From positions 1,178,001-1,242,000 of the forward strand of contig NZ_CP039432.1 of the NCBI RefSeq assembly GCF_005484805.1: a stretch of DNA of 64,000 bases, read 5' to 3'. Under the pieces are notes generated by a model. The model was not told where the DNA came from and did no database searches. It saw nothing but the letters and a program-made list of their open reading frames with translations. The position numbers and the translations under genes were made by a program. The DNA comes from Rhodococcus sp. SGAir0479 (GTDB lineage: Bacteria > Actinomycetota > Actinomycetes > Mycobacteriales > Mycobacteriaceae). Of this stretch, positions 48,708 to 58,427 are shown piece after piece (position 1 is the first letter of the stretch; each line of letters starts with the position of its first letter).

Positions 48708-48958
48708 TCCGGGCGACGTCGAGTCGGGAGGAGGCGTTCGAGATGGCGCTGTCGATGCGGCCGGAATCGGGCCTCGTGCGTCTCGGTACCCGGGAGTCAC
48801 TGCCGGTCTGGCCCGGGCGGGTATCCTCGAATCCTGTCAGTCACCCCACATCGCGTGGTCGCGTCGATGTCGTTCCTGCTCTGCGTGCACCGGTCCCGTC
48901 GGAACCGGCATCGGTCGAGAAGCGGCGCAGCGGCCACGATGGCTACGAAGGATTCACC

Positions 48959-49450
48959 ATGCACTGCCCCTTCTGTCGGCACCCTGATTCGCGCGTGGTC
49001 GATTCCCGTGAGGCCGACGAGGGTGCGGCGATCCGCCGGCGGCGCTCGTGTCCCGAGTGCGGTCGCCGATTCACCACGGTCGAGACCGCCGTCCTCGCCG
49101 TCGTCAAGCGCAGCGGTGTCACGGAGCCGTTCAGTCGCGAGAAGGTGGTCCGCGGGGTCCAGCGCGCGTGCCAGGGGCGACAGGTCGACAACGACGCCCT
49201 CAACCTGCTGGCCCAGCAGGTCGAGGACACGGTGCGGGCAGCCGGGTCTCCCGAGATCCCCAGTCACGAGGTCGGATTGGCCATCCTCGGGCCGCTGCGC
49301 GACCTGGACGAGGTCGCGTACCTGCGCTTCGCGTCCGTGTACCGGTCGTTCAGCTCCGCCGAGGACTTCGAGCGGGAGATCAAGGACCTGCGCGCGCACC
49401 GCGAGAGCAAGGCCGACGAGCTCGCCGACGCCGGACCGGCGGCGGAGTAG
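48959..49450 (+). CDS. nrdR: Transcriptional regulator NrdR
   Basis: A 163-aa repressor of ribonucleotide reductase genes. The N-terminal zinc ribbon has Cys3, Cys6, Cys31 and Cys34 (MHCPFC and CPECGRRF). The ATP-cone domain follows ([27 protein letters not shown]). It lies after the LysM gene as in mycobacteria (Rv2718c). The 251-bp region before it contains a TATCCT -10 candidate at 48822-48827; I see no NrdR box there. Confidence 0.96.
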   Translation: MHCPFCRHPDSRVVDSREADEGAAIRRRRSCPECGRRFTTVETAVLAVVKRSGVTEPFSREKVVRGVQRACQGRQVDNDALNLLAQQVEDTVRAAGSPEIPSHEVGLAILGPLRDLDEVAYLRFASVYRSFSSAEDFEREIKDLRAHRESKADELADAGPAAE

Positions 49451-49484
49451 CCGCGCCGGCGGACGGGCGTCGTCCGAGCCGCCG

Positions 49485-52400
49485 TCAGCGCCGGATCGCG
49501 TCGATCGCCTTGAGGACGCGCTTCTCCGAGATCGGAATGGCGGTCCCGAGGCTCTGGGCGAACAGGCTGACCCGCAGTTCCTCGATCTTCCAGAGGATCT
49601 CGGTCACGTCGGCGTCGCCGCGCCGTTCCTCCTGCAGCGCCGAAAGCATGCGGTCGTAGGCGGCGTACACCCGGTCCAGCGCATCCATTCCCACACGGTC
49701 GCGTTGGGCGCTCGCCGGCAACGCCTCGAGCCGCAGCGATGCCGCCGCCAGATAGCGCGGCAGTTCCTTCAAGCGCCCCGATCCGAGCTCGGAGACGAAG
49801 CCGGGAAACAGCAGCGAGTCACGTTGTTCGCGCACGTCGTCGGCGGCCTCACCACCGGACCGATCGAGGACGACGGCCAGCCGGTGCGCTTCGTCGAGGA
49901 CCGGCAACAGCAACCGCAGCAGCCGCGCGACCCGCGTCGCGAGCTGGGAGCGCACCGTCGCAGTGAGTTTCTCGAACTCGACCGGATCCTGCACGGGGCC
50001 GCCGTTCTCGGCGATGAGCTCGTCCACGGCACACGCCCGGCAGTCGTCGAGGAGCGCGTCGAAGCTACCGTCCGGGTTCTGGCCGAGTGCGAGGCGTTCC
50101 CTGTTGCTCATGCCGTTGGTGACGGCTTTCGCTTGAGTGGGAACCGCATTGAGGAGCAGCTGTCGGGTGCCCGCGCGCATCGCCGCCCGCTGGGCCGAGG
50201 GGGTGGTGAGCACCCGCACCGCCACCCCGTTCTCCTCGGGCACGAGCGCCGGGTAGCCGGTGACCTTCTGCCCGGCGATCGTGCGCGTCACCGACTCGGG
50301 AAGCGTGCCGAGGGTCTGCGCGGTCCACACGGGCGCCGGTGTGCGTTCCGTCGTGGACGTCGCCTTGGCGACCTCCACCTCGACGCGCGGCGCCAGTGTG
50401 CGCCGCAGCGCGGTCAGGCTCTTGTCCTTGGCGAGGACCTTCCCCTTGTCGTCGACCGCCGCGAACGTCATTCGCAGGTGCGGCGGCAGGGACGCGACAT
50501 CGAAGTCGGTCGGTTCGATCCGGCAGTTACCCAGCCGGGACAGCTCGCGAGCCATCGCGTGGACGAGGGACTCGGAGCGGGGTTTGACCGACGCGAGCGC
50601 GGCCGCCGCGAAGTCCGGTGCGGGCACCACCTGGCGGCGGAGCTGTTTCGGCAGCGTCTTGATCAGCGCCGTCACCAGTTCGGTGCGCATGCCCGGAACC
50701 AGCCAGTCGAAACCGACCGGGCGCACCCCGGCGAGCAGCGCGACCGGGATCCGGGCGGTGACACCGTCGTCGTCCTTGCCGGGTTCGAACTGGTAGGTCA
50801 GCGGGAACTGGATGTCGCCCTGACGCCACGCGTCGGGGTAGTCGCCCTCGAGTACCGAGGCCGAGTCGGCGTTGACGACCGTCGAGGTGGTGAAGTTCAG
50901 CAGCTCGGGGTTCTCCCGCCGCGCCTTCTTCCACCAGGTGTCGAAGTGCTTGGCGGACACCGCTTCCGCGCCCACCCGCTCGTCGTAGAACTCGAACAGG
51001 GTTTCGTCGTCGACGAGGATGTCACGCCGCCGAGCCCGGTGTTCGAGCTCCTCGACGTCCTCGAGCAGCGCCCGGTTGGCATGGAAGAACTTGTGTTGCG
51101 TCTGCCACTCGCCCTGCACGAGCGCGTGCCGGATGAACAGCTCGCGGGACGCTTCCGGGTCGATCGTGCTGTAGGTGACCGGTCGGCCGGTGACGAGCGG
51201 GATGCCGTACAGCGTCACCCGTTCGTACGCCATCGCGCACGCCCGCTTGGTGGACCAGTGGGGTTCGGAGTACGTGCGTTTGACCAGGTGTGGGGCCAGT
51301 TTCTCGGCCCATTCGGGCTCGATCCGCGCGGCCATCCGGGCCCACAGCCGAGACGTCTCGACGAGTTCGGCGGCCATCACCCACCGGGGTGGCTTCTTGA
51401 ACAGGTTGGAGCCGGGGAACACGGCGAACCGGCTGCCGCGCGCGCCCAGGAAGTCTCGCTTCTCGCCCTCCCGCAGCCCGATGTGCGAGAGCAGGCCCGC
51501 CAGGAGCGACTGGTGGATCGCAGTGTCGGAGGGCTCGGCGGCGGAGTCGGAGATCTCCCAGCCGAGTCCACGGGTGATCTGCCGGAGCTGGCCGTGGAGG
51601 TCCTGCCATTCACGGATCCGCAGCCAGTGCAGGAACTCGTTGCGGCACATCTTGCGGAACTGGTTGGAGCTCAGCTCTCTTCGCTGCTCCTTGAGGTACT
51701 CCCACAGTTTGAGGTACGCGAGGAAGTCGGAGTTCTCGACGTTGAACCGGGCGTGCTTCTCGTCCGCGGCCTGCTGGAATTCCGCCGGCCGTTCCCGCAC
51801 GTCCTGGATGGACAGCGCGGCGACGATGACGAGCATCTCGCGCAGACAGCCGTTGCGGTGGGCCTCGACGAGCATCCGGGCCATCCGCGGATCGACCGGC
51901 AGCTGCGCCAGTTCGCGGCCGGTCGTCGTCAGCTGGGGTCCGGCGGGTGCCCGGTCGTCAGCCGTCACGGCGGGCTTTCCGGTCGCGATGGCGCCGAGCT
52001 CCTCGAGCAGCGCGATGCCGTCGCGGATGGCGCGCGGGTCCGGTGCCTCGACGAACGGGAATGCCTCGATGTCGCCGAGTCCGAGCGCCGTCATCTGCAG
52101 GACCACGGACGCGAGATTGGTCCGCAGGATCTCCGGTTCGGTGAACTGGGGCCGGGACTCGAAGTCGTCCTCCGAGTACAGGCGGATGCAGATGCCGTCG
52201 GCGACGCGTCCGCACCGGCCGGCGCGCTGACGGGCCGATGCCTGCGAGATCGGTTCGATGGGCAGCCGCTGCACCTTGGTCCGCACCGAGTAGCGCGAGA
52301 TGCGCGCGGTGCCGGGATCGACGACGTACCGGATCCCCGGGACGGTCAGGGAGGTCTCGGCCACGTTGGTCGACAGCACCACCCGGCGCCCGGTGTGGGG

Positions 52401-53423
52401 GGTGAAGACCTTGTGCTGCTCGGCCGCGGACAGCCGGGCGTACAGCGGGACGATTTCGGTGTTCCGAAGCTTGCGGTCGCGCAGCGCGTCGGCGGTGTCG
52501 CGGATCTCCCGCTCGCCGGACAGGAACACCAGGATGTCGCCGTCCCCCTCGGCGGCCAGCTCGTCGACGGCCTCGCACACGGCGTCGACCGGGTCGCGGT
52601 CGAAGGTCTGGTCGCCGACCTCGACGGTCAACGGCCGGTACCGCATCTCCACCGGGAACGTGCGGCCGGACACCTCCACGATGGGCGCGGGCACACCGTT
52701 CACGGCGAAGTGCCCGGCGAACCGCTCCGGGTCGATGGTCGCCGAGGTGATGATCACCTTGAGGTCGGGCCGGCGGGGCAACAGCTGCGCGAGGTAACCG
52801 AGGATGAAGTCGATGTTGAGGCTGCGCTCGTGGGCCTCGTCGATGATGAGGGTGTCGTAGCGGCGCAGCATCCGGTCGCGCTGGATCTCCGCCAGCAGGA
52901 TGCCGTCGGTCATCAGTTTGACGAGCGTGGAGTCCGAGACCTGGTCGGTGAACCGGACGGTGTAGCCGACGGTGTCCCCGAGATCGCGGCCGACCTCCTC
53001 GGCGATGCGTTCGGCGACCGTGCGGGCGGCGAGGCGGCGCGGCTGGGTGTGCCCGATCAGGCCGCGGATGCCGCGGCCGAGCTCGAGGCAGATCTTGGGG
53101 ATCTGGGTGGTCTTGCCCGACCCGGTCTCACCGGCGACGATCACCACCTGGTGCGACTGGATCGCGGCCGCGATGTCGTCGCGGCGCTGCGTCACCGGCA
53201 GCGATTCCGGGTACGTGATCTCCGGCACCTGGGCCCGGCGTCCGGCGACGCGCAGCTCTGCGGCGGTGATCTCCTCGTCCAGCGCTGCCAGCGCGGACGG
53301 GGACTTGGCGCGGTCGAGGCGTCGGCGCAGCCGGTGCTCGTCACGGAGGGTGAGTGCGCCGAGTCGCTTCCTCGCCTCGCGGCGATCGAAGGTGGCATCG
53401 GCTGTTGATGGTGTGGTCGACAT
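49485..53423 (-). CDS. hrpA: ATP-dependent RNA helicase HrpA
   Basis: A full-length 1312-aa DEAH-box helicase acting on RNA and ribosomes. Walker A GETGSGKTTQ is near residue 95, DEAH in LIIDEAHERSLNID near 193, SAT motif IITSATIDPERF, and QRAGRCGR near 400. The HA2, OB and long C-terminal DUF3418 regions follow. The ATG at 53423 is preceded by TAGGCT 9 bases upstream. It is convergent with nrdR. Confidence 0.96.
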   Translation of the reverse strand: MSTTPSTADATFDRREARKRLGALTLRDEHRLRRRLDRAKSPSALAALDEEITAAELRVAGRRAQVPEITYPESLPVTQRRDDIAAAIQSHQVVIVAGETGSGKTTQIPKICLELGRGIRGLIGHTQPRRLAARTVAERIAEEVGRDLGDTVGYTVRFTDQVSDSTLVKLMTDGILLAEIQRDRMLRRYDTLIIDEAHERSLNIDFILGYLAQLLPRRPDLKVIITSATIDPERFAGHFAVNGVPAPIVEVSGRTFPVEMRYRPLTVEVGDQTFDRDPVDAVCEAVDELAAEGDGDILVFLSGEREIRDTADALRDRKLRNTEIVPLYARLSAAEQHKVFTPHTGRRVVLSTNVAETSLTVPGIRYVVDPGTARISRYSVRTKVQRLPIEPISQASARQRAGRCGRVADGICIRLYSEDDFESRPQFTEPEILRTNLASVVLQMTALGLGDIEAFPFVEAPDPRAIRDGIALLEELGAIATGKPAVTADDRAPAGPQLTTTGRELAQLPVDPRMARMLVEAHRNGCLREMLVIVAALSIQDVRERPAEFQQAADEKHARFNVENSDFLAYLKLWEYLKEQRRELSSNQFRKMCRNEFLHWLRIREWQDLHGQLRQITRGLGWEISDSAAEPSDTAIHQSLLAGLLSHIGLREGEKRDFLGARGSRFAVFPGSNLFKKPPRWVMAAELVETSRLWARMAARIEPEWAEKLAPHLVKRTYSEPHWSTKRACAMAYERVTLYGIPLVTGRPVTYSTIDPEASRELFIRHALVQGEWQTQHKFFHANRALLEDVEELEHRARRRDILVDDETLFEFYDERVGAEAVSAKHFDTWWKKARRENPELLNFTTSTVVNADSASVLEGDYPDAWRQGDIQFPLTYQFEPGKDDDGVTARIPVALLAGVRPVGFDWLVPGMRTELVTALIKTLPKQLRRQVVPAPDFAAAALASVKPRSESLVHAMARELSRLGNCRIEPTDFDVASLPPHLRMTFAAVDDKGKVLAKDKSLTALRRTLAPRVEVEVAKATSTTERTPAPVWTAQTLGTLPESVTRTIAGQKVTGYPALVPEENGVAVRVLTTPSAQRAAMRAGTRQLLLNAVPTQAKAVTNGMSNRERLALGQNPDGSFDALLDDCRACAVDELIAENGGPVQDPVEFEKLTATVRSQLATRVARLLRLLLPVLDEAHRLAVVLDRSGGEAADDVREQRDSLLFPGFVSELGSGRLKELPRYLAAASLRLEALPASAQRDRVGMDALDRVYAAYDRMLSALQEERRGDADVTEILWKIEELRVSLFAQSLGTAIPISEKRVLKAIDAIRR

Positions 53424-53459
53424 GCTAGGGACAGCCTATCGAAGGTGTGCAACGGCAAT

Positions 53460-53478
53460 TTCGGGCCACGAGCCCGAA
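53460..53478. promoter_or_regulatory. Inverted repeat in hrpA/aminotransferase divergent region
   Basis: TTCGGGC and GCCCGAA form a perfect 7-bp inverted repeat with a 5-base centre, 37 bp upstream of hrpA and 70 bp upstream of the aminotransferase. It could be an operator or a small transcript hairpin. No adjacent regulator gene is obvious. Confidence 0.35.
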
Positions 53479-53547
53479 GGGGATTCCGTGGCATAGTCGC
53501 GAGCAGAACGACTCGACTACAGACTCGACGGGACGAGGGGAGTTGGC

Positions 53548-54774
53548 ATGGGCGGCGCGCTCTGGCACGGATTCGCGGACATGGGGGCGGTGCAACGCGA
53601 CGGTGCGTTCGTCGTCAGCCGCGGCGACGGCGCCTACATCTGGGACGACCGCGGCAACCGCTACCTCGACGCCACCGCGGGTCTGTGGTTCACCAATGTC
53701 GGGCACGGACGCACCGAGATCGCCGATGCCGTGGCGGCGCAGCTGTCGACGGTGGCGCACTTCTCGAACTTCGGGGACTTCACCTCCGACACCACGGTCG
53801 CGCTCGCGGACCGGTTGGCCGCGCTCGCGCCGGTCCCGGGCTCCAAGATCTTCTTCACGTCGGGCGGGTCGGACTCGGTGGACACCGCGGCGAAACTGGC
53901 CCGCCGGTACTGGCACGAGGTCGGGCGGCCGTCGAAGCGGCTGGTCGTGGGCCGGCAGAAGGCGTACCACGGCATGCACGTCGCGGGGACCGCGCTGGCC
54001 GGCATCCCCGTCAACCGCGAGGGCCACGGCGAGCTGATGGGCGACACCCGCACGGTCGCGTGGGACGACGCCAAGGGCCTGCTCGAACTCGTCGAGCGGG
54101 AGGGGGCCGACGCGATCGCCGCGTTCTTCTGCGAGCCCATCATCGGCGCGGGCGGTATCTACCTCCCGCCCGAGGGGTACCTCGCGGAGGTCCGCGACAT
54201 CTGCCGCGAGCACGACATCCTCTTCGTCGTCGACGAGGTGGTCACCGGGTTCGGCCGGATCGGCGGCTCGTGGTTCGCCTCCTCGCGGTTCGATCTGCAG
54301 CCCGACATGGTGTGCACGGCGAAGGGCCTGACGTCCGGGTACGTGCCGATGGGTGCGGTGTTCGTGGCCCCGCGCGTGGCCGAGCCGTTTTTCGGCGGCG
54401 GCGTGTGGTGGCGGCACGGCTACACCTACGGCGGGCACGCCGGTGCGGCCGCGGCCGCCATGGCCAACCTCGACATCGTCGAGCGCGAGGGGCTGCTGGC
54501 GGAGTCGAAACGGCTCGAGGCGTCGCTGCACGAGCACCTGTCCCCGCTCGCGGCGCACCCGCGGGTCGCGGAGGTGCGCAGCGGGCTCGGCGCGGTCGCC
54601 GCGGTGCAGCTGGCCGACCCCGCGGAGGCGCTGCCGTTCGTGAAGACGTTGCGCGAGTTCGGGATCTCGGGGCGCGCGGCCGGTCAGGGCGCGATGCAGT
54701 TCTCGCCGTCCTTCGTGATGACGGACGAGCAGGTCGAGGAGATGGCGGCGGGCGTGCGCTCCGCGCTCGGTTGA
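53548..54774 (+). CDS. Class III aminotransferase (omega-transaminase type)
   Basis: A 408-aa PLP enzyme of fold type I. It has YLDATAGLWFTNVGHGRTEIADAV early, SGGSDSVDTAAKLARRYW for the phosphate cup, VVDEVVTGFGRIG with the PLP-ring Asp, and the Schiff-base Lys in CTAKGLTSGYVPMGAV. The sequence type suits beta-alanine:pyruvate or diamine substrates; the exact substrate is open. AGGGGAG is about 8 bases before the ATG. Its end is 6 bp from the convergent lacI gene. Confidence 0.92.
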   Translation: MGGALWHGFADMGAVQRDGAFVVSRGDGAYIWDDRGNRYLDATAGLWFTNVGHGRTEIADAVAAQLSTVAHFSNFGDFTSDTTVALADRLAALAPVPGSKIFFTSGGSDSVDTAAKLARRYWHEVGRPSKRLVVGRQKAYHGMHVAGTALAGIPVNREGHGELMGDTRTVAWDDAKGLLELVEREGADAIAAFFCEPIIGAGGIYLPPEGYLAEVRDICREHDILFVVDEVVTGFGRIGGSWFASSRFDLQPDMVCTAKGLTSGYVPMGAVFVAPRVAEPFFGGGVWWRHGYTYGGHAGAAAAAMANLDIVEREGLLAESKRLEASLHEHLSPLAAHPRVAEVRSGLGAVAAVQLADPAEALPFVKTLREFGISGRAAGQGAMQFSPSFVMTDEQVEEMAAGVRSALG

Positions 54775-54780
54775 GCGCGG

Positions 54781-55779
54781 TCAGGGCAGCGTCGATCCCC
54801 GCGTGACGAGCGTGGGAGTGATCGCGATGCGCGCCGACGGTGGGCTGTCCGAGCGGGTGGCCGCGGCGTCGAGCAGACGCACGGCCTGTGCGGCGATCGC
54901 GTCCTGGGGCTGGCGGACCGTCGTGAGCGAGGGCCGCGCCAGCGCGGCGTACGGGGTGTCGTCGAAGCCGGTGACCTGGATGTCGTCGGGGACCGTGAGC
55001 CCGGCCGCGGCCAGTCCGTCGAGCACACCGAGAGCGATCATGTCGTTCCCGCAGATCACGGCGTCGGGTCGGGGTGTGCGCGCGGCGATCCGGCGGGCCG
55101 CCTCGCGTCCCCAGTCGGTGCTGAAGTCGCCGAGCAGCACGTCGGGCTCTGCGTGCCCGTGGCGGCCGGTGGCCTGCCGGTACCCGTCGAGCCGTTCCTG
55201 CGCGGACGAGTCGACGGGTTCGGCGCCCACGAAGATCGGACGGGAGGCCCCCCGCGCGAGGACGTGATCGACCGCGAGCCGGAGGCCGAACTCGTTGTCG
55301 ACGGTCACCGAGCTGCCGGCATGGTCGTCGACGCGGAGATCGACCTGCACCGTCGGGACCCGGGCGGCGGCCTCGGCCGTGGCGGCACGGCTGGACGCGC
55401 GATCGCACGGCACCAGGATCAGCGAGTCGACGCGGCGATCGAGCAAGGCCTGGATCTGGCGTCGTTCGGTCTGCGGGTCGTAGCGGGAGTTGGCGAGCAG
55501 CAGGCTGCGGTCGTCGTCGCGAAGTTGGTGTTCGACCGCCTCGACGAGCGTCGCGAAGTACGGGTTGCCGATGCTGGGGACCACCATGCCGACCGTGTAG
55601 GTGGTGCGGCCGCGCAGCGCCGCCGCCAGGATGTTGGGTTGGTAGTCGAGCGCCGCCGCGGCGGCCAGCACGCGTTCGCGGTTCTCGGGGCGGACGCCGC
55701 GCTCGCTGGACAGTGCGCGCGAGGCCGTCGCGACCGAGACTCCGGCTCGGGCGGCGACATCGCGGATGGTGGCACTCAT
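54781..55779 (-). CDS. LacI-family repressor of the ribose operon
   Basis: A 332-aa LacI/GalR repressor. The helix-turn-helix is TIRDVAARAGVSVATASRALSSERGVRPENRERVLAAAAALDYQPN. The ligand domain matches the periplasmic sugar-binding fold (VGMVVPSIGNPYFATLVEAVE, VICGNDMIALGVLDGL). It is divergent from rbsK-rbsA-rbsCB, with two similar operators between, so it is the likely ribose-responsive repressor. The ATG at 55779 is preceded by GAGGG. Confidence 0.92.
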   Translation of the reverse strand: MSATIRDVAARAGVSVATASRALSSERGVRPENRERVLAAAAALDYQPNILAAALRGRTTYTVGMVVPSIGNPYFATLVEAVEHQLRDDDRSLLLANSRYDPQTERRQIQALLDRRVDSLILVPCDRASSRAATAEAAARVPTVQVDLRVDDHAGSSVTVDNEFGLRLAVDHVLARGASRPIFVGAEPVDSSAQERLDGYRQATGRHGHAEPDVLLGDFSTDWGREAARRIAARTPRPDAVICGNDMIALGVLDGLAAAGLTVPDDIQVTGFDDTPYAALARPSLTTVRQPQDAIAAQAVRLLDAAATRSDSPPSARIAITPTLVTRGSTLP

Positions 55780-55814
55780 CGGACCCTCGTACCCCTCGAA
55801 ATCGTGGAAACGCA

Positions 55815-55832
55815 ACGGTAATCGATTTCCGT
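55815..55832. promoter_or_regulatory. LacI-type operator 1
   Basis: ACGGTAATCGATTTCCGT is an 18-bp palindrome with a single mismatched pair, centred on the CG step typical of LacI-family sites. It lies 36 bp from the repressor start, over its own promoter region, implying autoregulation. Confidence 0.75.
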
Positions 55833-55874
55833 ATCGCCGGACAATCCAGACCGGAGTGTATGCATTACGTCGTC

Positions 55875-55903
55875 TTGACGCGAGCGTGACGCTCCGTCAT
55901 CGT
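55875..55903 (+). promoter_or_regulatory. Putative promoter of the ribose operon
   Basis: TTGACG (55875-55880) and CATCGT (55898-55903) are separated by 17 bp. The predicted start, near 55910, lies just before operator 2, the standard position for repression. An 8-bp inverted repeat (CGTGACGC at 55885 with GCGTCACG at 55909) brackets the -10. Confidence 0.5.
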
Positions 55904-55913
55904 GTGTGGCGTC

Positions 55914-55931
55914 ACGGAAAACGATTTCAGT
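55914..55931. promoter_or_regulatory. LacI-type operator 2
   Basis: ACGGAAAACGATTTCAGT matches the reverse complement of operator 1 at 15 of 18 positions. It lies 41 bp upstream of rbsK and just downstream of the putative promoter. The centres of the two operators are 99 bp apart. Confidence 0.7.
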
Positions 55932-55971
55932 CCGTGGCGCGAACGGATCTACTCACCGAGAGGCCGCCCCG

Positions 55972-56937
55972 ATGTCCCAGACGCGACCGTCCCAGCGCCC
56001 ACCTGTTCCGGGTCGTGCGTCGCCGCCGGACATCGTCGTCGTGGGTTCGGTCAATGTCGACACCGTGATCCGGGTGCCGCGCCTGCCTGCGCCGGGCGAG
56101 ACGGTGCTCGGGACGGCTGCCGGCGAGCATGTCGGCGGCAAGGGCGCCAATCAGGCCGTGGCCGCCGTTCGGCTGGGCCGGCGCGTCGGCCTCGTCGGCG
56201 CGGTCGGCGACGATCTTCACGGCGCTGCCGTTCGGGACGCGCTGGGCGCCGAGGGCGTCGACCTCGTCGGGCTCAGCGAACGAGCCGGGGCCCGGACCGG
56301 CGCTGCCGTCGTGCAGGTCGACGACTCCGGTGAGAACTGCATCACCGTGGTCGCCGGCGCCAACGGCGACCTCGACGCCGCCGCGGTGCGGGCCGCCGCC
56401 GACGACCTGCAGGGCGCACCGGTGACCGTCGTCCAGCTCGAGATCCCCGACGACGCGGTCGCCACAGCGGTCGCGCTCGCGGGTGGCACCGTCGTCCTCA
56501 ACCTCTCGCCCGCGCGGCTCGTCGGCGACGACGTGCTCAGCCGCGTCGACGTCCTGATCGTCAATCGGTCGGAGCTGGCGTTTCTCGCAGGGGAGCCGGA
56601 ACCGGAGACGTCGGTGCAGGCCGCCCAGATGGCGACCCGGCTGTCCGGACCCGCCGCCGTCGTGGTCACCCTCGGCGCCGACGGTGCGGTGCTGGTGTGC
56701 GCCGGTGTGGTGACCGAGGTGCCGGCCGTGCCCGTCGAGCGGGTCGTGGATCCGACCGGCGCCGGCGACACGTTCACCGGGGCTCTCGCCGACGCGTTGG
56801 TGCGCGGCGCGTCACTCGAGGACGCCGTGCGCTGGGCGGCGGAAGCCGCCGCGATCGCCGTCACGGCGGCGGGGGCGCAGTCCGCGATGCCCACCCGCGA
56901 CCGGGTCCTCGCCGCGCGACCGGGGAGCCCGTCGTGA
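55972..56937 (+). CDS. rbsK: Ribokinase RbsK
   Basis: Phosphorylates ribose at O5. The 321-aa PfkB-family protein has VVVGSVNVDTVIRVPRLPAPGETV near residue 25, HVGGKGANQAVAA (PfkB signature 1) near 60 and DPTGAGDTFTGAL (signature 2, catalytic Asp) near 260. It is first in the ribose operon, which is unusual because rbsK is often last. The ATG at 55972 is preceded by a weak GAGAGG. The stop overlaps rbsA by 4 bases. Confidence 0.93.
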   Translation: MSQTRPSQRPPVPGRASPPDIVVVGSVNVDTVIRVPRLPAPGETVLGTAAGEHVGGKGANQAVAAVRLGRRVGLVGAVGDDLHGAAVRDALGAEGVDLVGLSERAGARTGAAVVQVDDSGENCITVVAGANGDLDAAAVRAAADDLQGAPVTVVQLEIPDDAVATAVALAGGTVVLNLSPARLVGDDVLSRVDVLIVNRSELAFLAGEPEPETSVQAAQMATRLSGPAAVVVTLGADGAVLVCAGVVTEVPAVPVERVVDPTGAGDTFTGALADALVRGASLEDAVRWAAEAAAIAVTAAGAQSAMPTRDRVLAARPGSPS

Positions 56938-58427
56938 GCGGGGAGCGACCGGGGCGTCTGGAACTCGACGGGGTGTCCAAGCTGTATCCCGGTGTGCGAG
57001 CCCTCGATTCGGTGGACTTCGACCTGCGCGGCGGCGAGGTGCACGTACTGCTCGGCGAGAACGGTGCGGGCAAGTCCACGCTCATCAAGATGATGGCGGG
57101 CGTGCACCAGCCCGACACCGGAGAGATCCGGGTGGACGGCACCCCGGTGCGGCTGCGCGGGCCCGGCGACGCCGAGGCGCTGGGCATCTCGACGATCCAT
57201 CAGGAGATGGCGCTGGTGCCGCAGCTGACGGTCGCGGAGAACATCTTCCTCGGCCGGCCCCCGCGCCGGTTCGGCATCGTCGACACCCGCGCGATGCGGC
57301 GACAGGCGCGCGACCTGCTCGATCGCACCGGGCTCGACCTCGACGTCGACGCGACCGTCGGCGACCTCGGCGTCGCCCGACGTCAGATGGTCGAGATCGC
57401 GAAGGCCCTGAGCATCGACACCCGCTTCCTGGTGATGGACGAGCCCACGGCGGTGCTCAGCCGCGGCGAGGTCACCGCACTGTTCGACATCGTGCGCAGC
57501 CTCACCGCCCGCGGCGTCGGCGTCGTGTTCATCTCGCACCTGCTCGGGGAAGTCGCCGAGATCGGAGACCGGGTGACCGTGCTGCGCGACGGCGCGAAGG
57601 TGGGGGAGGTCCCCGCCGACACCGACGTCGACGAGCTGGTACGCCTCATGGTGGGCCGGTCGATCGAACAGCAGTACCCGCTGCGCCGCAACGAGATCGG
57701 CGACGTCGTGCTCGACGTGCGCGGGCTCGGCCGGGACGGGGAGTTCGACGGCGTCGACTTCACCGTGCGGGCCGGAGAGGTCGTCGGCATCGGCGGGCTG
57801 GTCGGCGCCGGCCGTACCGAGGTGGTGCGGGCGATCTTCGGTGCCGACCGGTACGACCGCGGCGAGGTGCTGGTCGACGGCCGGCCGGTGCGCCGCGGCG
57901 ACGTCGTCGCCGCCCACGAGGCCGGTCTCGCGCTGGTGCCGGAGGATCGGGCGGGCCAGGGCCTCGTCCTCGGGGCGTCGGTCGAGGAGAATCTCGGTCT
58001 CGCCACGCTGGGCGACCGCTCCCGTCTGGGTCTGGTCGACCTGGACGACCAGGCGGAGAAGGCGCGAACCGCCGTGCGGCGCATGGGGATCCGCGTGTAC
58101 GGGCCCGAACAGCCGGCAGTGACGCTCTCCGGTGGCAACCAGCAGAAGATCGTCATCGGCAAGTGGCTCATGGCCAAGCCCCGCGTGCTGATCCTCGACG
58201 AGCCGACCCGGGGCATCGACGTCGGTGCCCGTGCGGAGATCTACGAACTGATCGCCGAACTGACCGCCGACGGCACCGCCGTGGTGGTCGTCTCGAGCGA
58301 TCTGCCCGAACTGCTCGGGCTCAGCGACCGGGTGCTCGTGATGGCGGACGGCCGAGTCCGCGGCGAGCTGGACGGTACCCAGGCAACTCAGGAGAGCGTC
58401 ATGGCTCTCGCGGTCACGGAAGGATGA
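56934..58427 (+). CDS. rbsA: Ribose ABC transporter ATP-binding protein RbsA
   Basis: A 497-aa protein with two ABC domains, as in sugar transporters of the RbsA/MglA group. The first has Walker A GENGAGKST near residue 41 and Walker B FLVMDEPTAVL. The second has the degenerate loop GGLVGAGRTE and signature LSGGNQQK with ILDEPTRGIDVGA. The GTG start overlaps rbsK. Its stop overlaps the start of the permease-binding protein fusion. Confidence 0.95.
   Translation: MSGERPGRLELDGVSKLYPGVRALDSVDFDLRGGEVHVLLGENGAGKSTLIKMMAGVHQPDTGEIRVDGTPVRLRGPGDAEALGISTIHQEMALVPQLTVAENIFLGRPPRRFGIVDTRAMRRQARDLLDRTGLDLDVDATVGDLGVARRQMVEIAKALSIDTRFLVMDEPTAVLSRGEVTALFDIVRSLTARGVGVVFISHLLGEVAEIGDRVTVLRDGAKVGEVPADTDVDELVRLMVGRSIEQQYPLRRNEIGDVVLDVRGLGRDGEFDGVDFTVRAGEVVGIGGLVGAGRTEVVRAIFGADRYDRGEVLVDGRPVRRGDVVAAHEAGLALVPEDRAGQGLVLGASVEENLGLATLGDRSRLGLVDLDDQAEKARTAVRRMGIRVYGPEQPAVTLSGGNQQKIVIGKWLMAKPRVLILDEPTRGIDVGARAEIYELIAELTADGTAVVVVSSDLPELLGLSDRVLVMADGRVRGELDGTQATQESVMALAVTEG

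Noticed and set aside
49451-49490. Terminator between nrdR and hrpA
   Set aside because: Only a broken, bulged inverted repeat is present in the 34-bp gap; too weak to call.
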